Source: Gammaproteobacteria bacterium (GTDB lineage: Bacteria; Pseudomonadota; Gammaproteobacteria; Steroidobacterales; Woeseiaceae). From it: DNA of 43,871 bases. Position numbers and translations under genes: made by a program. Every line of letters starts with the position of its first letter. Within the stretch, counting starts at the first letter, position 1. The notes beneath the pieces were generated by a model. That model was not told the origin of the DNA and did no database searches. It was given only the letters and a program-made list of their open reading frames with translations. This document shows positions 25,360-36,163 of this stretch, piece after piece. The DNA is taken from positions 1 to 43,871 of the forward strand of contig JAOTZC010000019.1 in assembly GCA_029861535.1 (NCBI GenBank). Reading direction: 5' to 3'.

Positions 25360-26690
25360 GCAAAAAATTCTTCGGCACAGATGGCGTACGCGGTACGGTC
25401 GGCAAGGACCCTATGACAGCCGATTTCGCGATCCGCCTCGCCAGCGCGGCGGCACGCGTGCTTGTCCCGGAAGGTGGGACGGTCCTAATCGGCAAGGACA
25501 CACGGCTGTCCGGTTACATGTTCGAAGCGGCGCTCGAAGCTGGATTCGTTGCCGCGGGAGCAGACGTTCTGCTGTTGGGGCCGCTGCCCACGCCGGGTAT
25601 CGCGGTTTTAACGCAGGAATTTCATGCAGACCTGGGCGTTGTGATTAGCGCGTCGCACAATCCATTCTTCGATAATGGCATCAAGTTTTTTGACGGCGCG
25701 GGCTCGAAGCTGAGCGACGAAGTCGAAAAAGCGATCGAGGCACAGCTGGACAAGCCGGCGATAACACTCGAGTCACGTTCGCTGGGCAAGGCCAAACGAA
25801 TAGATACCGCGCGACTACGATACCAAGCGTTTTGTGCATCGACGTTTCCGCCGGAGTTGACGCTCGAAGGCCTAAAAGTCGTGTTCGACGGCGCCAACGG
25901 CGCCAGCTACAAAGTCGGGCCGCGGACGCTCGCGGACCTTGGTGCTGAAGTCATTCCAATCGGCTGTTCGCCAAACGGTCGCAACATCAATGACGGCTGC
26001 GGTTCGACGAAACCGAATCTGCTGCGTACGACTGTACCTGCAGTCGGCGCGGATGTTGGCATCGCACTCGACGGTGATGGTGATCGTGTTGTCATGATCG
26101 ACGAGAACGGGCAGCTCATCGATGGCGATCAGCTCCTTTATATACTCGCGACCGCGAGGAAGCAGAGCGGTCAGCTACGGGGGCCTGTCGTTGGCACGGT
26201 AATGAGTAATCTCGGCCTCGAGCACGCGCTTAGGGACCGCGACATCGAATTCCGACGCGCCAGCGTTGGTGATCGATACGTGCTTGAAACGTTGAGACAA
26301 ACTGGCGGCATCATTGGCGGCGAAACCTCCGGGCACATGATCGTGCTCGATCAAACGACGACCGGCGATGGCTTGATCTGTGCATTGCAGGTGCTCGCTG
26401 TGATGAAAGCCTCGGGCAAGCGGCTTTCTGAATTGGCTGCTGGCATGCCGAAGTATCCGCAGAAAATGGTTAATGTGCGGGTCGAAAAGAAGATCAACCC
26501 GGATGACTCCCCGGCAATCCGAGACGCTGTGTCGGCCGCGGAGGAGCAACTCAAGGATACTGGCCGAATCGTGTTGCGCGCCTCCGGCACCGAACCCGTC
26601 ATTCGCGTAATGGTCGAAGGGCAGGACGAGGAGATGGTTTCGGACCTCGCCGACCGTCTCGCGGCGGTTGTCGCCGATGTTTCCGATTAG
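25356..26690 (+). CDS. glmM: Phosphoglucosamine mutase
   Basis: A 444-residue mutase opening KKFFGTDGVRGTVGKDPMTA. The phospho-serine is S100 in VVISASHNPFFDNGIKFF, the metal loop is ALDGDGDRVVMID, and the sugar-binding block is GGETSGHMIVLD. It converts glucosamine-6-phosphate to glucosamine-1-phosphate, the route to UDP-GlcNAc, peptidoglycan and LPS. The length matches the family (about 445). It is translationally coupled to folP. Confidence 0.98.
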   Translation: MSKKFFGTDGVRGTVGKDPMTADFAIRLASAAARVLVPEGGTVLIGKDTRLSGYMFEAALEAGFVAAGADVLLLGPLPTPGIAVLTQEFHADLGVVISASHNPFFDNGIKFFDGAGSKLSDEVEKAIEAQLDKPAITLESRSLGKAKRIDTARLRYQAFCASTFPPELTLEGLKVVFDGANGASYKVGPRTLADLGAEVIPIGCSPNGRNINDGCGSTKPNLLRTTVPAVGADVGIALDGDGDRVVMIDENGQLIDGDQLLYILATARKQSGQLRGPVVGTVMSNLGLEHALRDRDIEFRRASVGDRYVLETLRQTGGIIGGETSGHMIVLDQTTTGDGLICALQVLAVMKASGKRLSELAAGMPKYPQKMVNVRVEKKINPDDSPAIRDAVSAAEEQLKDTGRIVLRASGTEPVIRVMVEGQDEEMVSDLADRLAAVVADVSD

Positions 26691-26775
26691 CGGGTATTTC
26701 ACGCTGTATATGCGTTGATTTAGCGGTATTCGACCGGTATCCTTGCGCGCCCTTAAGGCCCAGTGGATAAACGAT

Positions 26776-27540
26776 ATGCGTAGGTTTCTGGTTGCAGGTA
26801 ACTGGAAAATGAATGGTGACTCAGCGGCCAATGCGGCGCTGGTTGCCGGCATCATTGCAGGCCTCGAGGCGTCCGACGGCGTGGATGTGCTCGTTTGCCC
26901 GCCATACCCGTATCTCGCGGCGGTTGCTGCGCAAGTATCCGACAGCTCGCTGTTGCTGGGCGCACAGAGTGTCTCCGAGCACACAGCGGGCGCATTTACC
27001 GGTGAAGTAGCACCGGCGATGTTGCAGGAAATCGGCTGTCGTTATGTGATCGTCGGCCATTCGGAACGTCGTGCGCTGTACGGCGAGACCAGTGAACAAG
27101 TAGCGGCGAAATTTCAGGCTGCACAGGATGCCGGGCTGACGCCGATATTGTGTGTCGGCGAGTCGCTCGAGGAACGCGAAGCGATGGCAACCGAGTCCGT
27201 TATTGCAGGGCAGGTTGCGGCCGTCGTGGCTGTCAGTGGCGTAGATGCATTTGCCTCGGCAGTGATTGCCTACGAGCCGGTGTGGGCGATCGGCACGGGC
27301 GAAGTCGCGACGCCCGAGCAGGCGCAGGACGCGCATTTTCATATTCGTGGGCTGCTCGCGGCGGAGAATGCGGATGTCGCCGCAAACCTGCAGATACTGT
27401 ACGGCGGGAGTATGAAAGGCGAAAATGCGCCTGGACTACTGTCGATGCCCGATATCGACGGCGGCCTGATTGGCGGCGCGTCACTGAAATCCGCCGATTT
27501 CCTTGCGATTGTCAATGCAGGGGTCGAGGCGGTTCGATAA
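26776..27540 (+). CDS. tpiA: Triosephosphate isomerase
   Basis: A 254-residue TIM barrel with all catalytic residues: K11 in AGNWKMNG, H95 in VIVGHSERRALYGE and E167 in AYEPVWAIGTG. It interconverts dihydroxyacetone phosphate and glyceraldehyde-3-phosphate. ATG 26776 gives MRRFLVAGNWKMNG, the usual N-terminus; the longer frame to 26743 adds 11 unconserved residues. The gap to glmM is 85 bases, and secG follows 13 bases after the stop, the standard tpiA-secG pair. Confidence 0.97.
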   Translation: MRRFLVAGNWKMNGDSAANAALVAGIIAGLEASDGVDVLVCPPYPYLAAVAAQVSDSSLLLGAQSVSEHTAGAFTGEVAPAMLQEIGCRYVIVGHSERRALYGETSEQVAAKFQAAQDAGLTPILCVGESLEEREAMATESVIAGQVAAVVAVSGVDAFASAVIAYEPVWAIGTGEVATPEQAQDAHFHIRGLLAAENADVAANLQILYGGSMKGENAPGLLSMPDIDGGLIGGASLKSADFLAIVNAGVEAVR

Positions 27541-27553
27541 GACTGAGGATCAA

Positions 27554-28021
27554 ATGGACAACATGCAAAAAGGTTTCTTGATCGCGCACACGCTGATCGC
27601 GGTTCTGATCATCGTGCTCGTGCTGCTGCAACGTGGCAAAGGCGCCGACGCCGGCGCAGCGTTTGGTGCTGGTGCATCGGGAACCGTCTTTGGCGCGCGC
27701 GGCTCATCGAGCTTTTTCTCGCGCATGACTGCGATATTTGCGACTGCGTTCTTTGCGAGCAGCCTAACGCTCGCGTATCTGAGCAGTCAGCGCGGCACGG
27801 CACCGACGAGTTTGCTCGAGGATGCGCCAGTCGCAGAGACGCCAACCGAGGCGTTGCCAGCCGGGGAGGAACTGCTGCCGTCAGCGGAATTGCCGTCGAC
27901 CGACTTGCCGTCAGTTGACGATGAAGCAGCGGCAACCGATGTCCTGCCCTCGGTTGAAGACGAGCTGCCGGCGTTACCTGACAGTGACGGCGGCATAGAT
28001 AGTGACGAAAGTAACGATTAA
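27554..28021 (+). CDS. secG: Preprotein translocase subunit SecG with long acidic tail
   Basis: A 155-residue SecG. Two membrane helices (about 7-23 and 55-75) flank the conserved cytosolic loop VLLQRGKGADAGAAFGAG followed by ASGTVFGARGSSSFFSRMTA. Together with SecYE it aids protein export. E. coli SecG is 110 residues; here about 75 residues after the second helix form a Pro/Asp/Glu/Ala tail with repeated LPS-x-(D/E) units. GAGGAT at 27545-27550 supports ATG 27554. tRNA-Leu begins 13 bases after the stop and is probably cotranscribed. Confidence 0.95.
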   Translation: MDNMQKGFLIAHTLIAVLIIVLVLLQRGKGADAGAAFGAGASGTVFGARGSSSFFSRMTAIFATAFFASSLTLAYLSSQRGTAPTSLLEDAPVAETPTEALPAGEELLPSAELPSTDLPSVDDEAAATDVLPSVEDELPALPDSDGGIDSDESND

Positions 28022-28034
28022 TACGGTCGACCCT

Positions 28035-28119
28035 GCTCTGGTGGTGGAATTGGTAGACACGCTGTCTTGAGGGGGCAGTGGCGCAAGCCGTGCGAGTTCG
28101 AGTCTCGCCCAGAGCACCA
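28035..28119 (+). tRNA. tRNA-Leu (anticodon GAG)
   Basis: An 85-base class II tRNA. The acceptor stem GCTCTGG pairs with CCAGAGC, discriminator A, CCA encoded at 28117-28119. The anticodon loop TTGAGGG contains GAG at 28069-28071, and a long variable arm follows. The T-arm is CGAGTTCGAGTCTCG. It reads CUC and CUU. Its position between secG and nuoA is the usual one in several gammaproteobacteria. Confidence 0.98.
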
Positions 28120-28145
28120 CAACACTTGTACTAGACGCTGTCATC

Positions 28146-28160
28146 GCCCCTAAAAGGGGT
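28146..28160 (+). terminator. Weak hairpin after tRNA-Leu
   Basis: CCCC-TAAAA-GGGG with a flanking G-T pair. It lies 26 bases past the tRNA. There is no T-run, so termination strength is doubtful; it may be a processing or pausing site. Confidence 0.35.
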
Positions 28161-28180
28161 GTATTCGTGGTGCGCCACGC

Positions 28181-28189
28181 TGATACAAT
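28181..28189 (+). promoter_or_regulatory. Candidate nuo operon promoter (extended -10 TGATACAAT)
   Basis: TG-A-TACAAT with the hexamer at 28184-28189, about 47 bases before nuoA. No clear -35, which extended -10 promoters do not require. Confidence 0.5.
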
Positions 28190-28236
28190 TACGCGCTGAT
28201 TCCACAGCGCAATCTGCGCTGGCGACGCAGGTAAAA

Positions 28237-28593
28237 ATGCTACAAGAATATGTCCCTGTCTTGATCTTTCTCGGCATCGCCGCCGGTATTGGCTTGTTGC
28301 TGCTTGGCTTGGGATTTCTGATTGGTCATGGTCGCAAAGACGACGAAAAGCTGTCGCCATACGAGTGCGGTTTTGAGCCATTCGATGATTCGCGCATGAG
28401 GTTCGACGTGCGCTACTACCTTGTCGCCATCCTGTTTATCATCTTCGACCTCGAGATCGCGTTCCTGTTTCCGTGGGCCGTATCCCTCGATACCGTCGGC
28501 ACGTTTGGTCTCGTGTCAATGGGCATATTTCTCGCGATCCTGGTTGTCGGCTTCATCTATGAATGGAAAAAAGGCGCGCTCGAATGGGATTAG
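28237..28593 (+). CDS. nuoA: NADH-quinone oxidoreductase subunit A
   Basis: A 118-residue membrane subunit with three helices. The conserved loop reads [20 protein letters not shown] followed by [20 protein letters not shown], which lines the quinone site entry in complex I. ATG 28237 follows the predicted promoter leader; the longer frame to 28159 starts before it. It is the first gene of the nuoA-N operon, and nuoB starts ten bases before its stop. Confidence 0.97.
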   Translation: MLQEYVPVLIFLGIAAGIGLLLLGLGFLIGHGRKDDEKLSPYECGFEPFDDSRMRFDVRYYLVAILFIIFDLEIAFLFPWAVSLDTVGTFGLVSMGIFLAILVVGFIYEWKKGALEWD

Positions 28594-29114
28594 CAACGGT
28601 AGCCGACAACATTGTACCGGTGGCAAAGGAAGCTGACGCCGCCGGCGAGAGTCTGCAAGAAAAGGGTTTTGTCGTTACCAGCGTCGATGCGGTTATGAAC
28701 TGGGCGCGGACCGGTTCATTGTGGCCGATGACCTTCGGGCTTGCGTGTTGTGCGGTTGAAATGATGCAGGCGGGCGCATCGCGCTACGATCTCGATCGCT
28801 TTGGTATCATTTTTCGGCCGAGCCCACGTCAATCGGATTGCATGATTGTTGCTGGCACGCTGACGAATAAGATGGCGCCTGCGCTTCGCAAGGTATACGA
28901 CCAAATGCCGGAGCCACGCTGGGTGGTATCGATGGGTTCGTGCGCGAATGGCGGCGGCTATTATCATTATTCGTACTCGGTGGTTCGAGGTTGCGACCGC
29001 ATCATCCCCGTCGACGTATATGTTCCCGGGTGTCCTCCGACAGCGGAAGCCCTGATTTACGGGCTGATACAACTGCAAAATAAAATTCGCCGAACGAGCA
29101 CGATAGCCAGGTAA
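28584..29114 (+). CDS. nuoB: NADH-quinone oxidoreductase subunit B
   Basis: A 176-residue peripheral-arm subunit. Cluster N2 ligands are complete: C55 and C56 in [12 protein letters not shown]120 in [14 protein letters not shown] and C150 in YVPGCPP. N2 is the terminal iron-sulfur cluster that reduces quinone. ATG 28584 overlaps the nuoA end by ten bases, with AAAGGCG upstream. nuoC follows after 11 bases. Confidence 0.98.
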   Translation: MGLATVADNIVPVAKEADAAGESLQEKGFVVTSVDAVMNWARTGSLWPMTFGLACCAVEMMQAGASRYDLDRFGIIFRPSPRQSDCMIVAGTLTNKMAPALRKVYDQMPEPRWVVSMGSCANGGGYYHYSYSVVRGCDRIIPVDVYVPGCPPTAEALIYGLIQLQNKIRRTSTIAR

Positions 29115-29125
29115 GAAAAACGAGA

Positions 29126-29821
29126 ATGAGTGATCGTTACGAGACATTAGCGGCTCGGATAGACGAGCGTTTCGGTGAGCAGGTAACGCGCGTTGAATCC
29201 ACGTGCGGCGAACTGACGTTCGAAATTGACAAGGACGACTTGATTGAGATTGCGTCGGCGATTCGCTGCGATTTCGGTTTTGAAATGCTCATGGACGTAT
29301 GTGGGGTCGACTACCTGACATACGGCTCCGACGAGTGGATGACACAGGATGCCACCACTTCGGGTTTCAGCCGAGGTGTTGAGCGAGAGCCCGTCATACT
29401 GGATGAGTCCGAGCAATTTCCGGAACGGCGTTTCGCGGTCGTTTACCACCTTTTGTCGTTACAGCAAAATATTCGGCTACGTCTGCGGGTTTTTACCGGC
29501 ATCGATAATCCACCAGTGGTTCGTTCGGTAGTGGATGTCTGGAACGGTGCGAATTGGTTCGAACGCGAGGCGTTCGACCTTTATGGCGTTCTGTTCGAAG
29601 GCCATCCGGACTTGCGCCGGATTCTGACGGACTACGGTTTTATCGGCCATCCGTTCCGCAAAGACTTTCCGTTGATCGGCAACGTCGAGGTCAGTTACGA
29701 CGTCGAAAAGGGTCGGGTCGCGTACCAGCCAGTCAGTATTGAACCGCGTACATTGGTGCCACGCGTGATACGTGAAGATAACCGCTATTCTGCCGACCTG
29801 AAGGATAACGCGGATGGCTGA
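29126..29821 (+). CDS. nuoC: NADH-quinone oxidoreductase subunit C
   Basis: A 231-residue subunit. The family blocks are [40 protein letters not shown] and [20 protein letters not shown]. Compared with short NuoC forms it has an insertion of about 35 residues after VDYLTYG (around 63-98), a feature I associate with Xanthomonadales-type NuoC. It is separate from NuoD, unlike the fused E. coli NuoCD. It overlaps nuoD by eight bases. Confidence 0.97.
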   Translation: MSDRYETLAARIDERFGEQVTRVESTCGELTFEIDKDDLIEIASAIRCDFGFEMLMDVCGVDYLTYGSDEWMTQDATTSGFSRGVEREPVILDESEQFPERRFAVVYHLLSLQQNIRLRLRVFTGIDNPPVVRSVVDVWNGANWFEREAFDLYGVLFEGHPDLRRILTDYGFIGHPFRKDFPLIGNVEVSYDVEKGRVAYQPVSIEPRTLVPRVIREDNRYSADLKDNADG

Positions 29822-31067
29822 GATTCAGAACTACACGATGAATTTCGGCCCGCAGCATCCGGCTGCGCATGGCGTCTTGCGTCTGGTTTTGGAAATGGAC
29901 GGCGAGACGATTCAGAAAGCGGATCCACACGTTGGGCTGCTGCATCGCGCCACCGAAAAACTGGCCGAGTCCAAGCCGTTTAGTCAGAGCATTGGTTATA
30001 TGGACCGTCTCGATTACGTGTCGATGATGTGCAACGAGCACGGTTATGTGTTGGCCATCGAGAAGTTGCTCGGCGTCGACGTGCCGGAGCGCGCGCAGTA
30101 TATCCGCGTCATGTTCGACGAAATCACGCGAATCTTGAATCATCTGATGTGGCTCGGCGCACACGGTCTTGATATCGGCGCAATGACGATGTTTTTGTAT
30201 TGTTTCCGTGAGCGCGAAGATCTGATGGATCTTTACGAAGCGGTTTCGGGCACGCGGATGCATGCGACTTACTACCGGCCGGGCGGCGTCTACCGTGACC
30301 TTCCGGAGACGATGCCGAAATACCAAGAGTCGAAATTCCGTAGTAGTAAAGACCTGCAGCGTCTTAACGCGGCGCGCGAAGGATCAATGCTCGATTTCAT
30401 TGAGGACTTCACGAATCGCTTCCCCGCCTGCGTCGATGAATACGAAACGCTGTTGACGGATAACCGCATTTGGAAACAGCGCACGGTCAACATCGGCGTC
30501 GTTACGCCCGAAAGAGCGATGCAGCTCGGCTTTTCTGGCCCAATGTTGCGTGGTTCCGGCATTGAGTGGGACCTTCGTAAGAAACAGCCCTACGAAGTTT
30601 ACGATCGGATGGATTTTGATATTCCTGTTGGCGTTAACGGCGACTGTTACGACCGCTATCTGGTGCGTGTTGAAGAGATGCGACAGTCGAATCGTATTAT
30701 CAAACAATGTGTCGACTGGTTGCGCGACAATTCTGGCCCAGTCATGGCCGATGATTACAAAGTCGTTGCGCCAAGCCGCGTTGAAATGAAAGATGACATG
30801 GAGTCACTGATTCATCATTTCAAACTATTTACCGAAGGTTATTGCGTTCCGGCCGGTGAGGCATACGCTGCGATTGAACATCCGAAAGGCGAATTCGGTG
30901 CTTACATAATTTCTGATGGTGCGAATAAGCCGTATCGCGTCAAGATTCGTGCGCCCGGTTTCGCACATCTGTCGGCAATGGCCGAAATGGTGGAGGGACA
31001 CATGTTGGCGGACGTCGTTGCCGTCATTGGGACGCAGGACATTGTATTCGGTGAGGTCGACCGATGA
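29814..31067 (+). CDS. nuoD: NADH-quinone oxidoreductase subunit D
   Basis: A 417-residue, 49-kDa-type subunit. It opens [20 protein letters not shown] with the quinone-site histidine, and contains [20 protein letters not shown] and the C-terminal DIVFGEVDR. With NuoB it forms the quinone-binding cavity. The length is normal for unfused NuoD. Its stop overlaps nuoE as ATGA. Confidence 0.98.
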   Translation: MAEIQNYTMNFGPQHPAAHGVLRLVLEMDGETIQKADPHVGLLHRATEKLAESKPFSQSIGYMDRLDYVSMMCNEHGYVLAIEKLLGVDVPERAQYIRVMFDEITRILNHLMWLGAHGLDIGAMTMFLYCFREREDLMDLYEAVSGTRMHATYYRPGGVYRDLPETMPKYQESKFRSSKDLQRLNAAREGSMLDFIEDFTNRFPACVDEYETLLTDNRIWKQRTVNIGVVTPERAMQLGFSGPMLRGSGIEWDLRKKQPYEVYDRMDFDIPVGVNGDCYDRYLVRVEEMRQSNRIIKQCVDWLRDNSGPVMADDYKVVAPSRVEMKDDMESLIHHFKLFTEGYCVPAGEAYAAIEHPKGEFGAYIISDGANKPYRVKIRAPGFAHLSAMAEMVEGHMLADVVAVIGTQDIVFGEVDR

Positions 31068-31555
31068 GCGACCCGGTAGTTTTGTCCGATCACATCAAGG
31101 ATGAGATCGATCACTGGAAGAGGCGATTTCCGGAAGATCGTCAGCGTTCGGCTGTGATCGGCGCTTTACATGCGGTGCAGCATGAAAACGGCGGCTTTCT
31201 GACGGCCGAATATATGAATGCGGTGGCCGAGTATCTCGACTTGCCGACGATTCAGGTTTATGAGGTTGCGACTTTCTATTCGATGTTCCAGACGAAGCCG
31301 GTCGGCCGCCACAATGTCGCGATCTGCACCAACGTCTCGTGCATGCTACGAGGCGCCGATGACATTGTGGAGCACATCGAGAAAAAGCTGGGCATCAAAC
31401 TCGGCGAAAGCACAGACGATGGGCGCATTTATTTAAAGAGAGAAGAAGAATGCCTCGCAGCTTGCTGTGGCGCGCCAATGATGATGGTCAACCACAAATA
31501 TTACGAGAACTTGAACAAAGAACACGTCGACGAGATTTTGGATGCATTGGACTAG
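31064..31555 (+). CDS. nuoE: NADH-quinone oxidoreductase subunit E
   Basis: A 163-residue, 24-kDa-type thioredoxin-fold subunit. The [2Fe-2S] N1a ligands are C88 and C93 in [11 protein letters not shown], and C130 and C134 in [11 protein letters not shown]. It partners NuoF and NuoG in the NADH dehydrogenase module. It begins inside the nuoD stop; nuoF follows after 27 bases. Confidence 0.98.
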   Translation: MSDPVVLSDHIKDEIDHWKRRFPEDRQRSAVIGALHAVQHENGGFLTAEYMNAVAEYLDLPTIQVYEVATFYSMFQTKPVGRHNVAICTNVSCMLRGADDIVEHIEKKLGIKLGESTDDGRIYLKREEECLAACCGAPMMMVNHKYYENLNKEHVDEILDALD

Positions 31556-31582
31556 GCGACCGGAAACCGAAGAGCAACAAAT

Positions 31583-32887
31583 ATGGCCTTTGAGCAAAAC
31601 CTAGTTTGCTTTAACACCTTCGGCTCAGACGAGTCGCACACGATGGCGACTTATGAGAAGCACGATGGCTACAAAGCTTGGCGAAAAATCCTTGCGGGCG
31701 ACATGACGCCCGAGGAAGTCGTCAATGAAGTGAAAGCGTCGGGACTTCGCGGCCGTGGCGGTGCCGGTTTTCCGACCGGCCTAAAGTGGAGCTTTATGCC
31801 GAAGGGTGCCGACGTGCAGAAATACCTGGTGTGCAATTCGGACGAGTCGGAACCGGGCACGTGCCATGATCGCGAAGTGTTGCGTTATAACCCGCACGTG
31901 CTGGTCGAGGGTATGGCTATAGCCGGATTTGCGATGGGTGCGACGGTCGGCTACAACTATATTCGCGGTGAATTCATTGATGAGCCCGTACCCCGATTTG
32001 AGGCGGCCGTCAGAGATGCGTACGACGCCGGGCTGCTCGGCAAGAATATTCAGGGCTCAGGTGTCGATTTCGATGTGTTGACGTTTGTCGGCGCCGGCGC
32101 CTACATCTGCGGCGAAGAAACGGCGTTGCTGGAGTCACTGGAGGGCAAGCAAGGCAAGCCTCGGTTCAAGCCACCGTTCCCGGCCAACTTTGGTTTGTAC
32201 GGCAAGCCGACGACAATTAATAACACGCAAAGCCTTGCCTGCGTGCCGGCAATCATTCGCAATGGAGCGGCCTGGTTTGCCGGCCTAGGCCCGGAGAATT
32301 CGGGCGGGACGGCGCTGTTTTCCGTGTCCGGTCACGTCGAAAAACCGGGTAATTACGAACTGCCGATGGGCATTCCTTTTAAAGACCTACTTGAGATTGC
32401 GGGTGGCATGCTCGGCGGGCGCAGATTGAAAGCCGTCATTCCGGGCGGTTCTTCGTGTCGAGTGCTACCCGGCGACATCATCATGGATTGCACGATGGAT
32501 TACACCTCATTGCAGCAGGCGGGCTCATCGTTCGGCACCGGTGCTGTCATGGTCATGGATGAGACAACCGACATGGTTCGCGTACTGCGCCGCATTGCGC
32601 GTTTTTACATGGCGGAGTCTTGCGGCCAGTGCACGCCGTGTCGGGAAGGCACGGGTTGGTTGTACCGAATGCTTTCGCGGATTATCGAGGGCGGTGGCGA
32701 AAAAGCCGATCTCTACAAATTGGTCGACGTGGCGAATAAGATCGAAGGCCACACGATTTGTGCGTTAGGCGATGCCGCGGCCTGGCCGGTACAAAGCTTT
32801 TTGCAGCACTACATTGACGAATTTGAATACATGATCGAGCATCACGGCCGCAGCGTTGTTGATAGCCTCACGGATGCGGCGGCTTAA
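31583..32887 (+). CDS. nuoF: NADH-quinone oxidoreductase subunit F
   Basis: A 434-residue, 51-kDa-type subunit. The NADH/FMN region reads GLRGRGGAGFPTGLKWSFMP, and a second glycine-rich block lies at GAGAYICGEETALLESLEG. The [4Fe-4S] N3 motif is AESCGQCTPCREGTGW with a fourth Cys in HTICALGDA. It oxidises NADH and passes electrons to the cluster chain. ATG 31583 is used; a later ATG at 31643 is also possible, though FNTF before it resembles the family start. Confidence 0.97.
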   Translation: MAFEQNLVCFNTFGSDESHTMATYEKHDGYKAWRKILAGDMTPEEVVNEVKASGLRGRGGAGFPTGLKWSFMPKGADVQKYLVCNSDESEPGTCHDREVLRYNPHVLVEGMAIAGFAMGATVGYNYIRGEFIDEPVPRFEAAVRDAYDAGLLGKNIQGSGVDFDVLTFVGAGAYICGEETALLESLEGKQGKPRFKPPFPANFGLYGKPTTINNTQSLACVPAIIRNGAAWFAGLGPENSGGTALFSVSGHVEKPGNYELPMGIPFKDLLEIAGGMLGGRRLKAVIPGGSSCRVLPGDIIMDCTMDYTSLQQAGSSFGTGAVMVMDETTDMVRVLRRIARFYMAESCGQCTPCREGTGWLYRMLSRIIEGGGEKADLYKLVDVANKIEGHTICALGDAAAWPVQSFLQHYIDEFEYMIEHHGRSVVDSLTDAAA

Positions 32888-32891
32888 CGCG

Positions 32892-35060
32892 ATGAGCGAC
32901 GACATCGTCAACATCGAAGTCGACGGCGAACCGGTCGAAGCCCGCAAGGGGCAGATGGTCATGGAAGTGACAGATAAGATCGGTGCCTACATTCCACGAT
33001 TTTGCTATCACGAGAAATTATCGATCGCGGCAAATTGCCGTATGTGTCTAGTCGAAATCGAAAAAGCGCCCAAACCAATGCCAGCATGCGCGACGCCTGT
33101 CGGCGAGGGCATGAAAGTGTTCACGCGGTCAGCGAAAGCAATTGCTGCGCAAAAAGCAACGATGGAATTTCTGTTGATCAACCATCCGCTTGATTGCCCG
33201 ATTTGCGATCAGGGCGGCGAGTGCGAATTGCAGGATCTTGCGATGGGCTACGGGCGCGATGTGTCGCGCTACAACGACCGCAAACGTGTTGTTAAAGACA
33301 AGGATATTGGCCCGCTCGTGTCGACGGACATGACGCGGTGTATTCACTGTACCCGTTGTGTCCGCTTTGGCGAGGAAATCACCGGCATGCCGCAACTCGG
33401 CACGACTGAACGCGGCGAGGACATGAAGATTGGGACCTATGTTGAAAACAGCATCGATCACGAGCTGTCGGCCAACATTATCGACCTTTGTCCCGTCGGT
33501 GCGCTGAATAACAAGCCGTACCGCTACAGTGCGCGTGCGTGGGAAATGACTCAGCATGCCACGATATCGCCGCACGACTGTGTTGGTTCGAATCTGTACG
33601 CACATGTATTGCGCGGCACCGTGAAACGTGTCGTTCCACGCGATAACGAGAGTATTAACGAAACCTGGATTTCCGATCGCGATCGCTTTAGCTATCAGGC
33701 GATCTACTCGAGAGAGCGTTTGCAGGCTCCGCGCGTCAAGGAAAGTGGGGAATGGCGCGAACTCGATTGGGATGAGGCGCTGTCGAAAGCAGCGGATGCG
33801 CTGAATCACGCAAACGGCGAACGAATTGGCATGCTGGCGTCGCCGAGTGTGACCGTGGAGGAAGCACATCTGTTGGTGCAGCTCGCGAAACATCTTGGCA
33901 CAAATAATATTGATCACCGGATCACGCGCCGCGATTTTTCAGATCAAGATAATGACCCGACATTTCCATGGTTGGGCGTCGACATTGCCGATTTGGAGCG
34001 GCAGAACGCAATTTTCGTCGTCGGATCAAATTTGCGCCGGGAAGCGCCCATTCTGGCGCATCGCGTACGCAAATCCGCGCTTGCGGGGGCGCAGGTCAGT
34101 TTCGCGAACAGTCAGGAACACGACTACTTTTTCAAAATTGCCAACAGTCTTTCAGGCGTGGGCCTCGTGGAGATGCTCGCCGGCGTTGCGCTTGCGGCGG
34201 TCGGCAAGTCGGTGCCAGATCAGATCGCGGGTCTGTTGAGCGACATCGAGCCATCCAAAGCGCAGAACGCGATTGCTGAGTCGCTTAAGGATGCCGATGA
34301 TGCGCTCGTCCTGATCGGCAACGTCGCGGGACGCCATGCGGCGTTTTCCGCCGTACGGGTGCTGTCGGCGGTGATTGCAGATGCGACCGGCGCGAGAATT
34401 GGTTATTTGTCCGAAGGATCGAATACGGCTGGCGCCCATTTGGCCGGGCTGTTACCGCATCGGGGGCAGGGCGGCAAATCGCGGTCTGGTGAGGCGCTGA
34501 ATGCATCGACAATGCTTGATGAGAAACTCGACGCCGTCGTACTGGTCAATGTCGAACCTGATGCTGACATTCGCTCGACCGAAGACGCAGTGGCGAAGCT
34601 TGCCAAGCAGGCGTTTGTTGTCGCACTGACGCCGTTTGTGTCAGAGGCGTTGCTCGCGGCTGCCGACCTGTTACTGCCGATCGGTACCTTCGCCGAGACC
34701 TCCGGGACTTACATAAACGCAGCAGGTACGTGGCAAAGTTTCGCTGGAATTGCGAATCCGGTCGGTGAGTCGAGACCTGCGTGGAAAGTGCTACGTGTCA
34801 TCGGCAATCTCGTCGAGGCGCCAGAATTTGATTACGTCACCAGTGAAGATGTGCGCGACGAAATTGCCGCAGCGGTTGGCGACGTTAACCCGGACAATGC
34901 CTATGCAGGCAATCGCAAAATCGCGAAGCCCAACGGTGCCGACGTTTCGCCAGACGATATCGACACGCCACTCTATTCCGTTGATGGCATGGTCCGGCGT
35001 GCGGAAGCGCTGCAACTAACTGCAGAAGCCTGCCGCGTGACGACTGGTGATAGGTCATGA
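32892..35060 (+). CDS. nuoG: NADH-quinone oxidoreductase subunit G
   Basis: A 722-residue, 75-kDa-type subunit. N1b ligands are C38, C49, C52 and C66. The His-ligated N5 motif is [18 protein letters not shown], and N4 uses CIHCTRC with a later CPVGAL. After these the molybdopterin-like domain shows only one Cys in [15 protein letters not shown], so the extra N7 cluster of E. coli-type NuoG is not seen. ATG 32892 starts four bases past the nuoF stop; the longer frame from 32856 overlaps nuoF. It overlaps nuoH by ATGA. Confidence 0.97.
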   Translation: MSDDIVNIEVDGEPVEARKGQMVMEVTDKIGAYIPRFCYHEKLSIAANCRMCLVEIEKAPKPMPACATPVGEGMKVFTRSAKAIAAQKATMEFLLINHPLDCPICDQGGECELQDLAMGYGRDVSRYNDRKRVVKDKDIGPLVSTDMTRCIHCTRCVRFGEEITGMPQLGTTERGEDMKIGTYVENSIDHELSANIIDLCPVGALNNKPYRYSARAWEMTQHATISPHDCVGSNLYAHVLRGTVKRVVPRDNESINETWISDRDRFSYQAIYSRERLQAPRVKESGEWRELDWDEALSKAADALNHANGERIGMLASPSVTVEEAHLLVQLAKHLGTNNIDHRITRRDFSDQDNDPTFPWLGVDIADLERQNAIFVVGSNLRREAPILAHRVRKSALAGAQVSFANSQEHDYFFKIANSLSGVGLVEMLAGVALAAVGKSVPDQIAGLLSDIEPSKAQNAIAESLKDADDALVLIGNVAGRHAAFSAVRVLSAVIADATGARIGYLSEGSNTAGAHLAGLLPHRGQGGKSRSGEALNASTMLDEKLDAVVLVNVEPDADIRSTEDAVAKLAKQAFVVALTPFVSEALLAAADLLLPIGTFAETSGTYINAAGTWQSFAGIANPVGESRPAWKVLRVIGNLVEAPEFDYVTSEDVRDEIAAAVGDVNPDNAYAGNRKIAKPNGADVSPDDIDTPLYSVDGMVRRAEALQLTAEACRVTTGDRS

Positions 35061-36145
35061 AAGCCTTGGTTCCTGATTTCGCCATAAACATTTGGGCGTC
35101 ATTTCCGCCACTGCTGCAGTATCTGATTAGCACGACAACCGCGATCCTGGTCGTCATGATCAGCGTTATTCTGATCGTTGCGTTTTCCACCTATTTCGAA
35201 CGCAAAGTCATCGGCAGCATGCAGGCACGCGTGGGCCCGAATCGTGTCGGACCGCTGGGTCTTGGACAGCCATTTGCCGATGTCATCAAGCTGCTGATCA
35301 AAGAAATTGTTATTCCATCGCAGTCAAACAAATTTTTATTTGTTATTGCGCCGTTGCTGTCACTGATCCCCGCGCTCGCAACCTGGGCGGTAATGCCGTT
35401 ACATCCGGGCTTCGTTATTGCTGATATCAATGCGGGCCTGCTTTATGTCCTCGCGTTAATGTCAGTAGGTGTATACGGCGTCATTCTTGCTGGCTGGGCG
35501 ACCAACTCGAAATACGCGTTCCTCGGCGCGATGCGCTCGGCCGCGCAGATCGTTGCTTACGAAATCGCAATGGGCTTCGCGTTGGTTGGTGTGCTGATGG
35601 CGGGCGGCAGCCTAAATCTCGGCGTTATTGTGGCAGGGCAGGAGGGCGGACTCAGTCAGTGGTTCCTGATCCCATTGTTTCCGTTGTTTATCGTCTACTG
35701 GATTTCAGGTCTTGCGGAAACCAATCGTGCGCCGTTCGACGTTGCTGAAGGAGAATCTGAGATCGTCGCGGGCTTCCACGTCGAATATTCGGGCGTCGCG
35801 TTTGCGCTGTTCTTCCTGGCTGAATACGCCAACATGGTGCTGATTTCGGGCTTGACCGCAGTCTTTTTCCTGGGTGGCTGGGCGTCGCCATTTGAAGGTT
35901 GGTTATTCCTGCAGGGTACGCCGATGCAATGGCTGGCTGCGCCGAGCGTCGGTTGGTTATTCGCCAAGATTTGTTTCTTCATGTATTCGTTTTTCTGGTT
36001 TCGCGCGACGTTTCCGCGCTACCGCTATGACCAAATCATGCGTCTGGGTTGGAAAGTTTTTATTCCGATCACGATTATCTGGATCGCGGTTGAAGGTGTC
36101 ATGGCATGGCTCAGGGTTGGTCCCTGGGCAACCCTGGGGGGCTGA
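35057..36145 (+). CDS. nuoH: NADH-quinone oxidoreductase subunit H
   Basis: A 362-residue membrane subunit with about eight to nine helices. Family blocks are [20 protein letters not shown] followed by [18 protein letters not shown], and [20 protein letters not shown] followed by AGFHVEYSG. It joins the peripheral and membrane arms and forms the quinone chamber and a proton path. It is coupled to nuoG; nuoI follows after 18 bases. Confidence 0.98.
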   Translation: MKALVPDFAINIWASFPPLLQYLISTTTAILVVMISVILIVAFSTYFERKVIGSMQARVGPNRVGPLGLGQPFADVIKLLIKEIVIPSQSNKFLFVIAPLLSLIPALATWAVMPLHPGFVIADINAGLLYVLALMSVGVYGVILAGWATNSKYAFLGAMRSAAQIVAYEIAMGFALVGVLMAGGSLNLGVIVAGQEGGLSQWFLIPLFPLFIVYWISGLAETNRAPFDVAEGESEIVAGFHVEYSGVAFALFFLAEYANMVLISGLTAVFFLGGWASPFEGWLFLQGTPMQWLAAPSVGWLFAKICFFMYSFFWFRATFPRYRYDQIMRLGWKVFIPITIIWIAVEGVMAWLRVGPWATLGG

Positions 36146-36163
36146 CCTCAGGCAGGTTTAGAT

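Noticed and set aside
26175..26984. 269-residue minus-strand frame opposite glmM and tpiA
   Set aside because: It spans two well-supported sense genes and shows no family signature.
33129..33917. 262-residue minus-strand frame opposite nuoG
   Set aside because: Shadow of nuoG; no domain.
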